A stretch of 64,000 nt of DNA from Anisodus tanguticus (lineage: Eukaryota; Streptophyta; Magnoliopsida; Solanales; Solanaceae), in NCBI GenBank assembly GCA_034509755.1, contig CM067546.1, positions 10,256,970 to 10,320,969 of the forward strand, given 5' to 3'. Position 1 is the stretch's first letter. Each line of letters begins with the position of its first letter. Of this stretch, positions 34,561 to 45,753 are shown piece by piece. The translations under genes and the position numbers were made by a program. A model generated the notes under the pieces. That model did not search any database and had not been told where the DNA came from. It saw only the letters and a list, made by a program, of their open reading frames with translations.

Positions 34561-36100
34561 TTTTAGAATGGGTGATAAGGTTTGTGTGGAGAGATTGAAT
34601 TGAACCTTGGGTTTAAAGATCCTGTGTTGTGCACGTGTCTCCATGCGATGTGAGGGCAGTGGTGGTGGGTCGGGGCAGTGAGGTTGCTGGTCCACTGGTT
34701 CTGGACCAGTGGGCAGCAGTGTTGCGGGTGGTGCAGGTGACTTGACTGGGGCTGTAGGGGTGAGCAGGGAGCTGGTGGGGTGGTGCCGGACAGTGGCGAG
34801 ACCGTCGGAACAGTGGGCTGCTGTTGGTATAGATTTTGGATGACCGGGGACAGACTTGGTTCATCAAGAAAGATGTAATCGGTGGTCTGGAATTTCCGGA
34901 GGTTTGAAAAAGGAAAGGTTGTCTCGTCAAAGGTGACGTGACGGGAGACGATGATTTTGCAATTAGCAATGTCATAGCACAAGTAGCCCCGATGATTAGG
35001 AGATAGACCAAGGAATACACATGGAAAAGTGCGGGGGCAAGTTTGTGGGGTGCAGTGGAGGCTATGTTGGGGTAGCATAAGCATCCAAAAATACGTAGGT
35101 GATCATATGATGGCTGCCTACGGTATAAGATTTCTGTAGGGGTTTTGTTTTGGAGTGTGCTAGTTGGTAAAATATTTAGAAGGGATTCTACCATTTTGAC
35201 AACATAGGCCCAAAAAGGCGGTGGTAGGCAGGCATGAAACAGAAGTGTGCGGACCATGTTATTGATGGTACGTATAATTCTTTCAGCCTTTCCGTTTTGG
35301 GAAGAAGTATAGGGACAAGAAAAACGGAAAACCATGCCTTGTTTAGAACAGAAATTATGAAATGCCGAATTATTAAATTCACGTCCATTATCACATTTGA
35401 ATGATTTAATAGGTTTTTCAAATTGCGTCTTAATGAATTTTTGAAACTCGAGGAATTTTGCAAAAACTTCAGATTTGAATTTCAGTGGGTAAATCCAGAC
35501 AAAATGTGAAAAATCATCTAAGAACAATAGATAGAATTTATGACCCAAAGAGCTAGCAATCGGAGATGTCCACAAATCAACATGAACAATATCAAAGGGA
35601 GAAAAAGTAACACTGTTTGATGACATAAAGGGAAGACGAGTATGTTTTCCTAGTGGACAAGAAAAACAGTGTTGGGCAATTTTCCCATTATTACATTGAA
35701 TACGCTTAGAAGTTCTAAGAAAAGTAAAAACTTGGTCTCCGGGGTGTCCGAATTTGTTGTGCCAAGTTGAGGGAGAGATCGCCGCAAGGAATAGAGGTGC
35801 TTGCGGTCTGACAGCGGAAGATTGAGTGAATGGGTAGAGGTCTCCCACACTATTGCCGCGTGTAAGAATTTTCCCCGTATTGAGTTCCTTCACAGAAAAA
35901 CCAAAAGGGTCAAATTCGACAGACACAAAATTATTGCTAGTGAATTTTCTAACAGAGATTAAGTTTTTAATGATGTTAGGTGTGTATAGGACGTGGTTTA
36001 GGGAGAAAGGTGGGTGTGGATGTTTGGTGTGTGTGTTACCGTAACCTTCAATTGGAATGCGGTGACCATTGCCGGCAGTAATAAATTGAGGACACTTTCA
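34560..36100 (-). pseudogene. Copia B integrase
   Basis: A 437-codon open block at 35926-34613 holds the integrase: a zinc-binding HNKFGHPGD..........C....C arrangement (WHNKFGHPGDQVF, then QHCFSCPLGKHTRLPF), the core start VDLWTSPIASSLGHKFYLLF with DDFSHFVWIYPL, CDNGREFNN, HTSSQNGKAERIIRTINNMV, and the downstream FGCLCYPN. Its end runs into a frame shift near 34880; the proline-rich linker before RT is read in the next frame. Pre-integrase sequence (MYTPNIIKNLI) is at about 36000. This is the best-preserved coding block of the element. Confidence 0.92.
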
Positions 36101-37316
36101 CCGACGTAGTTGAGATAGGTTACCTGACGACCGAGTGAGGTGAGATGTGGCTCCGGTGTCCATGTACCAATTGTCGTCGGGCTGTTGAAGGTGCACGGTG
36201 GTGTATGCTTGGCCCAAATCAGTCGGGGCCGGTGTTGAAATTTGAAATTGCCTCGGGATGCAATGGGTTCTGCGATTCTTGCCGCCGCTTTGGACCGCAA
36301 TCAAGTGGGGCTCGCTGCGGGTGGTGGGCCTACCGGTGGCCGGGGCGGGGCCCAAGAGGCCGGATCGACCAAGGCCGCCGGCCGGGCCCCTGCGGTCGGG
36401 TACGAGCATGCGGGCGAGGCCCGGTTCTGCTGGTTGGGCCACCTTGCACTCGCCTTTGGTTGGACCCCGCTGCCGCTTGTCCGATCCACTGGTTGCGTTG
36501 GCCCCTTCCGCGACCCTTGCCTTTGTTATTGCGACCTCTGTCGCCACGACCTCCGCCGCTCTGCTGCTGCTGCTGGAACTGCTGGTTGCTACCAGCCGCA
36601 GGTGTTGCCATCCCGTCAACGGCTAACGCCTTTTGATTATGTTCCTCTTGTTTAGCACGTCTAGTTTCTTCCAACAATAGTTGTGAACGTGCCTTGTTGA
36701 AACTTGGGAGAGGGTCGTCTTGTTGAATCATTGTTGCGAGTGTGTCATATTCACCTTTCGGTAAACCCGCAACAAGTTGAAGCACCATCTTGGTTTCTGA
36801 AATAGAAGTCTCGACGTTGGATAGTTGATCGGTTATGAGTTTCAGTTACTTACAATATTCGGACATGTTGTTAAAATTCTTGAGGCAGGTATTGTTGAAT
36901 TGCTCTTCCAAATACACAGCCCGAGTATTTTTATTGTCCTGAAAGATTTCTTCTAGCCGGACCCAAAGTTCAAGTGCCGTAGCACATGTTTTCATGATAG
37001 TGCATAACAGATCTTTAGAGATGGTGCCGTAGATCCATTGTTTGACGATGGCGTCAAGACGACGCCAGATTGAGTCTGTAACATCGGTGGGACGAGGAAC
37101 AGATTCGTCAATGTGATCGAGCACATTGTATGCACATGTATGAATGTAGAATAGTTCCATCCACATGGAATATTGACAGTCTTCTTGGTCAAGAATTATA
37201 GCGATAAAATTTTTGATGTTGTTAACGGCGAATACCGGATGAAAAGAAGATACTGAACGTTGAGAGGGGTTGTCAAGTGTGCCAGTGGATGAAACGGAAT
37301 TTATGGGGGAAGACAT
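36100..37316 (-). pseudogene. Copia B gag-protease region
   Basis: ATG at 37316. Gag has FHPVFAVNNIKNFI, then MWMELFYIHTCAYNVLDHID, WIYGTISKDLLCTIM, ELWVRLEEIFQDNKNTRAVY and VLQLVAGLPKGEYDTLATMI. A stop at about 36846 interrupts it in the middle. The next block, 36788-36330, ends in a Gly and Arg-rich nucleocapsid-like tail (GGGRGDRGRNNKGKGRGRGQ). The protease entry WYMDTGATSHLT is at about 36150, after a frameshift near 36310. The GC-rich plus strand here (36250-36600) is only the complement of that tail. Confidence 0.9.
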
Positions 37317-37450
37317 GGTTGCCGCCTGCTGAGGGAAGGGAATTTTCTGGTTTGGCCGAGATGGGGAGGAAGAAACCAGGAAAAAAAATCTGTGAAATCA
37401 GAAAAAAAATGCTGATTTCGGCCGAGAATGAGGAAGAGAAAGATTTAGGT

Positions 37451-37467
37451 TTTAGGCTCTGATACCA
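37451..37467 (-). other. Primer binding site of copia B
   Basis: The minus strand reads TGGTATCAGAGCCTAAA, a perfect initiator tRNA-Met complement directly after the 5' LTR. Confidence 0.9.
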
Positions 37468-37673
37468 TGAAAGATGGAATAATTTCCCTTGGGGATTCCT
37501 TTCATTATTCACAATATATATAGTTGTACAAGGTTGATTCCTAATATGGTACGAATCCTAACTTACCTTACAAAGGTTGATTCCTAATACAATTAGAATC
37601 CTAAGTTACTTTAAATATACATCTATCATAATTACAAAATATACGAAGAATATTATGAGAATATTCGCTAAAA
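37468..37673 (-). repeat. 5' LTR of copia B
   Basis: 206 bp; includes the extra 11 bases ATATTATGAGA relative to the other LTR. Followed by the target duplication TATAT. Confidence 0.9.
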
Positions 37674-37775
37674 TATATGTTGGTTTATATCTCTATTATA
37701 TGTAAGAGGTTTTTCTGCTATTATTCTGAGTTCTTCTAACTTATTTTGATGTTTTGTTAATCTTCTTTCATCCAT
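37674..37775 (-). pseudogene. Pararetrovirus ORF 2, proximal part
   Basis: ATG at 37775 overlaps the end of ORF 1. Reads MDERRLTKHQNKLEELRIIA and continues open to the TATAT duplication, where copia B interrupts it. The frame resumes at 32832. Confidence 0.65.
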
Positions 37776-38031
37776 AGTGTCCTATCTCCATTCTTATATC
37801 TGCTTTTAGATCGTATATCATAGCATCTTGTTCGTTTATTCTGGTATTTATTTCTATTATCCTTCTATATGTCATTCTAATTCTTTCTATGTGTGCCGTA
37901 ATCTCTTCGATTTCATTTTCAGAATAATTCTCTATTTCTTTTTCAATCGTTATCTCTTTTCTTCTTTTTGCTGCTAGCACCTCATCTTGTAGTCCTAATA
38001 AGATTTCATTTTCCTTCCTAAATTTATTTAA
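37768..38031 (-). pseudogene. Pararetrovirus ORF 1: small coiled-coil protein, 5' end missing
   Basis: Open from 38031 to the stop at 37768, about 87 codons, highly charged and helical (KFRKENEILLGLQDEVLAAK, then RRKEITIEKEIENYSENEIE). No in-frame ATG is available before the upstream stop, so the start was lost by truncation or a frameshift. The stop overlaps the ATG of ORF 2. No domain recognised; composition and AT-rich codons match the other viral ORFs, which is why I include it in the viral copy. Confidence 0.55.
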
Positions 38032-38568
38032 CTAATAAACACCTCTTATACTGCTGCGTTATAGTGACCTTTAGATTCACTATGAGAAAGTTTCAATTTT
38101 TTTCTTTCAGTAGTGTTAAATTTGCATTTTGCCATTGTCCAAATCTCTTGAAAAGGGATGTAAAGGAGACCTTTAATTAGCAAATGACAAACTAAAGGTC
38201 CTATCAATATAACAACTTTAATTTCAACAGATCATTAATGGTTGCTCATTATTTTTCTTCTTATTGGTGGTGGTTTGTCCTTCTAAGTTACAAAAGACTT
38301 ATTTTATCCAAACTATTAATAGCTGCTCTTCAAAAACAACATATGAACTGTCTTTTCATTTTTTGTGTGTGTTAGAATTGAGCTGACCTTTTTAAACCCT
38401 ATATTGCTGATTTATATTTGCCTGATCGCTGCGAAAATCAGTGGTGCCTCTCAATGCTTTCCTCCTCAGTTATTTTTTTGCCAGACTCTCAGGGCTCTCC
38501 TCTAGGTCTAAGCTTAATGCACTCTATATTTCTGCGTGAAGCCTATTTTTTAGTATATACATATTCTT
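38032..38568. other. Non-coding spacer
   Basis: AT-rich sequence between the pararetrovirus edge and the truncated copia. No gene, LTR or repeat seen. Confidence 0.6.
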
Positions 38569-40215
38569 TGTAGAATTGTATTAATTTCCCTTGGGGAGCC
38601 TTTCTCATTAATACAATATATATAGTGTGTACAATGTGGAATCCTAATACAAAAGGGATCCTATAATTACCATAATTATACCATACTAATAATTACAAAA
38701 TATATGGTGAATATTCTACTAATATTCACTAATACACCCCCTCAATCGGAGCGGGAGGAGGCCGGGCGGTTAGACTGGATCTGAAGCCGATGAATAGTTG
38801 TCTAGGTAGTCCTTTAGTGAATATATCTGCATACTGATATGAAGAGGGCACATGCAATACCTTGACATGTCCGATAGCAACCTCCTCACGAACATAGTGT
38901 ATATCTATCTCAATGTGTTTGGTTCGCTGATGCTGAACCGGATTGTGAGATAAATAAATAGCAGATATGTTATCACAATAGACTATAGACGCATTACGCA
39001 AAGGACACTGAATCTCCAAAAGTAGATTTCGGAGCCAACAAATCTCAGCAACAACATTGACAACGCCTTTGTACTCTGCTTCTGCACTCGAACGGGATAG
39101 TGTGGCATGTCTCTTGGTAGACCATGAAACTAGATTGTCCCCTAAGAATACACAATAGCCTGAGGTGGAGCGTCGCGTGTCCGGACAACTTGCCCAATCT
39201 GCATCTGTATATGATAGTAATCTGGTAGGTGTAGAGGGGTATAGGTAATCCATGATCAAGTGTGCCCTTAATGTATCAGATGATATGCTTAAGGGCAGTA
39301 AAATGATGCTCGTTGGGGGCATGCATAAACAGACACACCTGCTGAACAACATAAGCAATATAAGGCCCAGTGAAGGTGAGATATTGTAGTGCACCTACTT
39401 TTATTTATTGTCAACTGGAGTGGACATAATCTTGCAGTTTGCCATTTTAGCCGTGTACTATCTCCTCTGCATACTTACGCTGACATAGAAACATAGAGTC
39501 TGCAGATCTAGTCACTCATATCCCCAAAAAATAACTCAGCTTTCCCAAATCGGTCATGGCAAATTCGGTTTTAAGCAATGCAATTATCTCATATTTCAAT
39601 AAATCAGATGAGGCAGTAAGCACAATATCATCCACATATAATAATAAATAAGCGATGTTGTTACCTCGATGAAAAATGAAGAGAGAATTATCACACTTGC
39701 TACATACAAACCTAATCCGCATAAGATACTATGAAAAACTATCATACCATGCTCTAGGGGCATGTTTCAAACAATAAAGTGACTTACGGAGACAACATAC
39801 ATACTGAGGGGTTGCTAGATGGACAAAATCAGGGGGTTGGTGCATGTAAACAGTTTCTTTTAAATCCCCATGTAGAGACACACATAGCAATGCTCATGAC
39901 TACATGAATGGTAACCGGTTTAACAACCGGACAAAATATCTCACCACAATCAATGCCTTCCTCCTGATTTGTACCATTAGCCACAAGTCTGGCCTTATAA
40001 CTCTCTAAGTCACCATTGTCTCTGTACTTGTGACGAAAAAGTCACATGCATCAGATCACATTCATCCCCACCGGTCGGGGAACTAAATCCCAAGTATGTT
40101 GTTTCGTTAATGCATTAAACTCCTCACACATGGCCGCATTCCAATTGGGGTCTAACTTGGCTAATTTTGGGCTTTTGAGAATTGGTGATATGGTTTGTGT
40201 AGACAAGCTAATTTT
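38569..40215 (-). mobile_element. 5'-truncated copia, relative of copia A
   Basis: A 168-bp 3' LTR at 38569-38736 is close to the copia A LTRs and is followed by the polypurine tract and RNase H-RT sequence up to about 40215, where homology to copia A ends in the integrase-RT linker (TTGGCTAATTTTGGGCTTTT). Gag, integrase and the 5' LTR are missing. Confidence 0.88.
38737..40140 (-). pseudogene. Copia RT-RNase H fragment
   Basis: RNase H (39394-38737) has SYTDADWASCPDTRRSTSGY, SAEAEYKGVVNVVAE, VYCDNISAIYLSHNPVQHQR and YADIFTKGLPRQLF. The RT part (39722-39516) has LLLYVDDIVLTASSD. A deletion near 39400 removes roughly 60 codons that copia A keeps between RT and RNase H, and frames change at 39250, 39510 and 39730. 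Further left-hand RT modules (about 39730-40130) are readable only in scraps. Non-functional. Confidence 0.85.
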
Positions 40216-42259
40216 GGGCTTTTTAGTTTGGCTAGTTTTTAGTTACAGGTATTTTAGTATAAGAACGCGATCATGCAATGCAAATTAGTATTGTGTCAAT
40301 AAAGGTGTTGAACAAAAAGTAATGAACCAGAAAATTATTTTCCGCTTTATTGCTACTTGTGATTCCTATGTTGTAAGTAGTGAGTTTGATTTCATTTTCT
40401 TCTTATGATTGGGCTGCGTATTATTTGATAGGATACAAATAATTATAGAAAGTATTCGGAGGTGGAGTATTCTGAAACCAAATTTAAAGAGACCATGTTT
40501 AAATATACTTACCATTTGCATCGAAATGATCCGAGCATAGCACCGATACGTATATTACTAGATATTAAAGAGAGCTTGAATAATGGTCAAACATAGTTCT
40601 TGATGGATTTTCTATCACTAGTTTTGGACACGTACTTTGCACGTGTATCACTTAATAAATAATATAAGCTTTTAAAAATAATATAAATATTATCAAAATA
40701 TGTGTTTGATTGATACCACAAAATTTAAAGAATAAAAATACAAGATCAAAATAAATAAGAATAATATTTTTTTATACTCACGTCCACACACAAGCACACA
40801 TAAAATGAGCGGAGGAAATAAAATAAAAATAAAATGGAAATATGGTAATAAATAAATGTGGTGAGAGGTAGCAGAAATCATAATACCTTGAAAAATCTAC
40901 TTTCACCTACAAGAAAACCCATACTCATATAAGATAAATAGAAATACAGCAGAAGCAACAACACTATGCCAAGATATTACAGAAAGATAATTAAAGAATT
41001 AAAAAAAAGGTACCAAAGTGATGCGGCATCAAAGAAATGACAAAATCAGTTAGTGGAGGAAGAAATTAAATTTGTATTTACTACCTGCCCTTCCTCGATC
41101 CTTACGCATAGTGAGAGGTTAGTGCACCGGATTGATTATTTTTTTTACCGTATGGTTTAGTTGAGAACAGAAAGGAGTAGGCACAAAATGAAGTGAAAAG
41201 CAAAGTGTAAAAGAAAAAAATGTCCGACTTGTTCAAAATAGACTTGCTCCTCTACATCTACAAACTAATACAAAAAATTATTTAGCAAAAGTAAGGAAAA
41301 GAGTGAAAAGAAAATGAATGAAAACGAGAAAAGATGGAGAAACTCACCATTTTTGGTCTATATTTTCCTCTTCAATTAATTCTTTCACCTAAAAAATTTA
41401 TTCTTTCCTGCACTTGGAAGATAAATCATTTGATAAACCCATCAAAATTCAAGATCATGTTCCAATAGTTTTAAATTTAATTGATACGTACCTAGCCATA
41501 CTGAGAGAGGAACTGCTTAAGAGCTATGAATTTGGAGTAATTCCTACAAATACTTGTCATTTTACAAGAAACAGTAACATTTAGAGTATTTTTTTCAATA
41601 ATTTAGATTAATTAAAAATACTGGTGAAAGTAATGACAAGTAACAATATGGTGGTAAATTTAATTGAATCATTAATTGCCACATTAATATTTCATTATTT
41701 TTACTTGTGAATTTTCTTTAAAAAATATAGATGCATTTTCTAAGAATGCCACATAGTACATTGAATTTATTTTTGTACTTTAATGGATATTAGTTATTTG
41801 AATTTTGAGAGGGTTAAAAAGTTATACCAGATGCATTAAGTAGTATTCGTGTATGAGTAGAGGAAAGGTTAGCTATTGTTTATTGCTCCATAAGTACTTC
41901 TTCCGTTCTTGAGTTAATTATAAACTTGAGAAATTGTAGTATTGCTTTTAATTCAACCTAATGATGAGAATGTAACCATAGTCTCTTCATTTGCTCGTGA
42001 TTAATTTTATTTATTACAAAATGTTTTAATTGACAGCAGTAAAATACTATTGTCTCACTTCTAATGTAATAAATAAAATTTATTTAATAAAAGTTTTTTT
42101 TATGTGAAGAACAAAATGGTCAATTATTTTTTATGGACATTTTCATAATTCAACTTTGGGTTTAGAGGCTTCCCATTTTTAGTATAATATAATTAAATTA
42201 AAACAGAGATGATAATTGCCCGAAAAGGAAATTGATAACATTCTTATTACAAACATTAT
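40216..42259. other. AT-rich intergenic stretch
   Basis: Two kilobases with no gene I can support. Contains GACACGTACTTTGCACGTGT at about 40627, an imperfect palindrome, and long A/T runs. No LTR pair or coding block seen. Confidence 0.55.
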
Positions 42260-42483
42260 TGTAAGAATAATTAAAATGTTTTCCTCAATATTTCCCTTCC
42301 AATGAGGTGGTAAATATACCAATATTACAAGCTAGAATCATGCTATTGATATGATAAGAAAATCTAGAATCATGCTCACTAATCTCTCAACATTAATACT
42401 AATCTACCTATCATATACAAATGATACTACACTAATTATAATAATTATTATTAATGACAATATTAATAATTATTATTCTATCA
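42260..42483 (-). repeat. 3' LTR of copia C
   Basis: Near-identical to 47058-47282; the main difference is a few bases near the TATTAATAATTATTATTCTA end. Confidence 0.93.
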
Positions 42484-43990
42484 CTCCCCCGCAGTGGAAG
42501 CAGGAGGTAGACGGATGCTGAGACTGTCCCGGAAATCTTCAAATAATATCAGTGGAAGGCCCTTAGTAAAAATGTCCACAATCTGATAGCGGAAAGGGAC
42601 ATGTAAGACACGCACTTGTCCGCGAGCAACCTTTTCACGAACAAAGTGGATATCTAGTTCAATATGTTTAGTATGTTGATGGTTCACTGGATTTCCTGAG
42701 AGATAGATAGCACTAACATTATCACAATATACCAATGTCGCCTTCGGAACCGGACAATGGAGTTCTAGGAGTAGATTCCGAAGCCAACACAATTCAGATA
42801 CAATATTGGCAACCCCTCGGTATTCTACTTTGGCATTATTGCGAGACAGTGTGGCTTGCCGTTTTGAGGACCAAGATACCAAGTTATCGCCAAGAAAAAT
42901 ACCATAACCAGATATGGAGCGTCTGGTGTCTGGACACCCACCCCAGTCGGCATTCGTGTAGAACACAAGGGTGAAAGTCGATGATGGATATAAATGCAAG
43001 TCATACTCTAGAGTTCCCTGAATATAACACACAATACGTTTGAGAGCATGCATATGATCATCCATCGGATTATGCATAAATAGGCACACTTGTTGCACAA
43101 CTTATGAAATATCCGGCCTGGTGAATGTAAGATACTGCAGGACCCTTGCCAGGCTGCGGTAAAGGGACGGGTCGGCAAAAGGCTTGCCAGATGAAGCACT
43201 CAATTTGGGTTTAGTGTCCACTGGAGTTGCGGATAGTTTGCAGGAGGACATGCCAGCATGTTCAATAATCTCTGTTGCATACTTTTTTTGGGATAAAAAT
43301 AAACCACATGCATGACGTGTCACAACTATCCCTAGAAAGTAGTGTAGGGGACCTAGATATTTCATTGCAAATTCTGAGCCAAGTTGTGATATGATGGACT
43401 TTCGAAGGGCATTTGATGATGCAGTTAATATTATATCATTCATATGTAAAAGAATATAAGCAATATTATTACCTTACCGGTAGATAAATAGTGAGTGATC
43501 AAAACGACTATTGGAAAATCCAATACGTGAAACAAAATCCGCAAACCGCTTGTACCAGGCCCTGGGGGCTTGTTTTAGCCCATATAGTGATTTCTTGAGT
43601 AGGCACACGTGATTCGGATATTTGGAGTTCATGTATCCCAACCGCTGATACATGTATACCGTTTCATTTAGTTGGTCATGGATAAAGGCATTTTTGACAT
43701 CCCACTGATGAAGTGGCCATGCCTTTGAGAGAACCAAACTGAGGACTGTTCTGATAGTTGCTGGTTTCACCATTAGACTGAACGTCTTTCCGCAATCTAC
43801 ACCAACATGTTGTGTCTTCCCATCACCTACAAAACGGGTTTTATTCCGCTCAAAAGTACCATCAGATTTTTCCTTGTGACTGAAAATCCACATAGAATGA
43901 ATTATATTGGCAGTAGGGGGACGAGGTACCAACTCCCACATCCTATTTTTAATAAGAGCATTAAATTCATCATCCATAGCCATTTTCCAA
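42484..43990 (-). pseudogene. Copia C reverse transcriptase-RNase H
   Basis: RT: 43983-43474 has MWELVPRPPTANIIHSMWIF, then WDVKNAFIHDQLNETVYMYQ, KKSLYGLKQAPRAWYKRFAD. The catalytic loop falls at a break near 43440, where the next block opens MNDIILTASS in place of the family VDDIILTASS, so the first catalytic Asp is lost. RNase H: 43098-42484 has YTNADWGGCPDTRRSISGYG, VYCDNVSAIYLSGNPVNHQH and VDIFTKGLPLILFEDF. Frames break near 43470 and 43100. Same domain order as copia A and B but clearly a different family by sequence. Confidence 0.9.
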
Positions 43991-43999
43991 TTCGGGTCA

Positions 44000-45640
44000 T
44001 TGAGAGCAGATACATGATTACGAGGTAATGGTGATTTTGAGACTCATGTGTGTAGGCTATACTTGGTGTTGGGTTTGACAATTCCATGTTGACTACGGGT
44101 GACCGGACATTGGGTTGAATGTGGGACTTGGCCATTAGATCGGACAACACTGTTTGGTAGTTGGCAGGGAACTAGGCCGTGGCACAAACCACTGACAGGC
44201 AGTTGCACGGTACTCACTAGTTCAGGCTGGGTGATTGGGCTAACAATAGAAGGCCCAGTCTGCTGGGCATTAGAGTGCCTTGGCTGGGCCACTGTTGCGG
44301 GACCCGATTGGTTTGGGCTCAAAACATAAGTCCTAGTCTGTTGGTCAATGGTGTGCCGCGGCTGGGCCACTATTTCGTGGCCCAAATGACCAACATTTGA
44401 GGGATGGCCGAAACCGTGGGTTTGGGAAGGGATGAAAAAAATTAGGACAAATACGGGGGCAGGCCATCGTCTAAAAAATCATAGGTACGACGTCCAGACT
44501 CATGCATTTTAGCAAATGGGAAATTTGTTTCATCAAAAAAGATGTGACGACTCACAATTATTTTATTGGAGGAGAGGTCGTAACACATGTAACCTCGATG
44601 ATTAGATGGATATCCCAATAAAACACAAGGTGTGGACCGAGGTTGAAATTTTTTTATTGTGGTGGATGGAAAGAGAGGATAGCATAAGCACCCGAATACC
44701 CGTAAATTAGAATAAGAGGGGTCCCATAAATAGAATTTTTTTAGAGGAGCTTGATAGGATAGGTTTTTGTGAGGAAGTATGTTCAATAAATATGTGGTCA
44801 TTTCTAGTGCATGATGCCAAAACGAGGAGGGTAATGAGGAATGTGCAAGGGATGTTCGAACAATGTTATTAATGGTTCGTAGTTTACGTTCGACCTTTCC
44901 ATTTTGTGAGGAAGTGTGTGGACATGAAAGGCGAAAGTTCAAACCATTGGAGTTGCAAAAATCCCAAAACTGCCTATTATCAAACTCCCTCCCATTATCA
45001 CATTGAATATTTTTGATATCCCATTCAAATTGATTTTGGATGAATGCTCTAAATTTGAGAAGTGTGAAAAAAACTTGTGATTTTTTCAACAAAGGAAATG
45101 TCCACAAAAAATTAGTGTAATCATCTAAAATAAGTAAATAATATTATCGTCCAAAGAGCTCAAAATGGGAGAAGTCCAAATATCACAATGGATAATGTCA
45201 AAAAGCATAAGTGTGCATGAATTTGAATAAACAAACGACAATTGAACATGTTTACCAAGAGGGCATGAACGACACTTATTCAAAGTTTGTGTTTGAGTAT
45301 AAGAGATAAAATTATTTTATTTAAGGGATGCCAAAACAGGGGCTCCTGGATGTCCCAAACGTTCATGCCATAATGAATTTGCGAAAGTTGCAAAAATGGA
45401 TGGTAACTTGGACTGTTGAATGGGTGAGGTTATTGGATAGAGCTCCCATTGGCTATCACATCTCATGAGAAGCTTCCCCGTCTGAAAATCCTTAACGAAA
45501 AATCCAAAAGGGTAAAAAATAGCAGATACCCAGTTATTAGTAGTAAACTTTCTAACAGATACCAAGTTTTTAATTAATTGTGGAGCATGAATGACGTTCT
45601 TTAAGGTTAGTGGTGGGTTTGGTGGTGACAAATTGGTAGA
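44000..45640 (-). pseudogene. Copia C integrase
   Basis: The zinc-binding part is near 45390 (SLWHERLGHPGAPVLASLK) and the core at 45107-44442: a WTFPL start, CDNGREFDNRQFWDFC, HTSSQNGKVERKLRTINNIV, VFGCLCYPLFPSTTIKKF and GYMCYDLSSNKIIVSRHIFF. The pre-integrase text (VIHAPQLIKNLVSVRKFTTN) is at 45590. A Pro, Gln and Ser-rich linker follows at 44385-44044. Stops near 45310 and 45110 divide it. The first core Asp region is not readable. Confidence 0.88.
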
Positions 45641-45753
45641 ACCATAACTTTGAATTGGAATAGAATGACCATTTCAAACAATTATACCATTATTTTTGCT
45701 CAAATTAAAATAGGACGAGAGATTACCTTGGGAGGACGTCATGTGAGATGTCA

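Larger units (their letters stand above)
32833..37673 (-). mobile_element. Copia B, nearly complete element inserted in the pararetrovirus
   Basis: LTRs at 32833-33026 and 37468-37673, target duplication TATAT at 32828-32832 and 37674-37678, primer site and polypurine tract, and all copia domains on the minus strand. Removing it rejoins the two halves of viral ORF 2. Closely related to copia A in gag and pol. Confidence 0.93.
24429..38031 (-). mobile_element. Endogenous caulimovirid (pararetrovirus), near genome-length, split by copia B
   Basis: Minus-strand ORFs for movement protein, virion-associated coiled coil, coat protein with CCHC finger, protease-RT-RNase H and transactivator follow one another in caulimovirid order, with no LTRs and no integrase. 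Excluding copia B (32833-37673) the copy is about 8.8 kb, the size of a full caulimovirid genome, and ends in a promoter-leader block at 24429-25295. Both outer edges are approximate. Stops and frameshifts disable most genes. AT-rich codon use, with A-rich coding strand, contrasts with the flanking elements. Confidence 0.88.

Noticed and set aside
36145..36655. Long overlapping plus-strand frames in GC-rich DNA
   Set aside because: They are the complement of the Gly/Arg-rich end of copia B gag on the minus strand.
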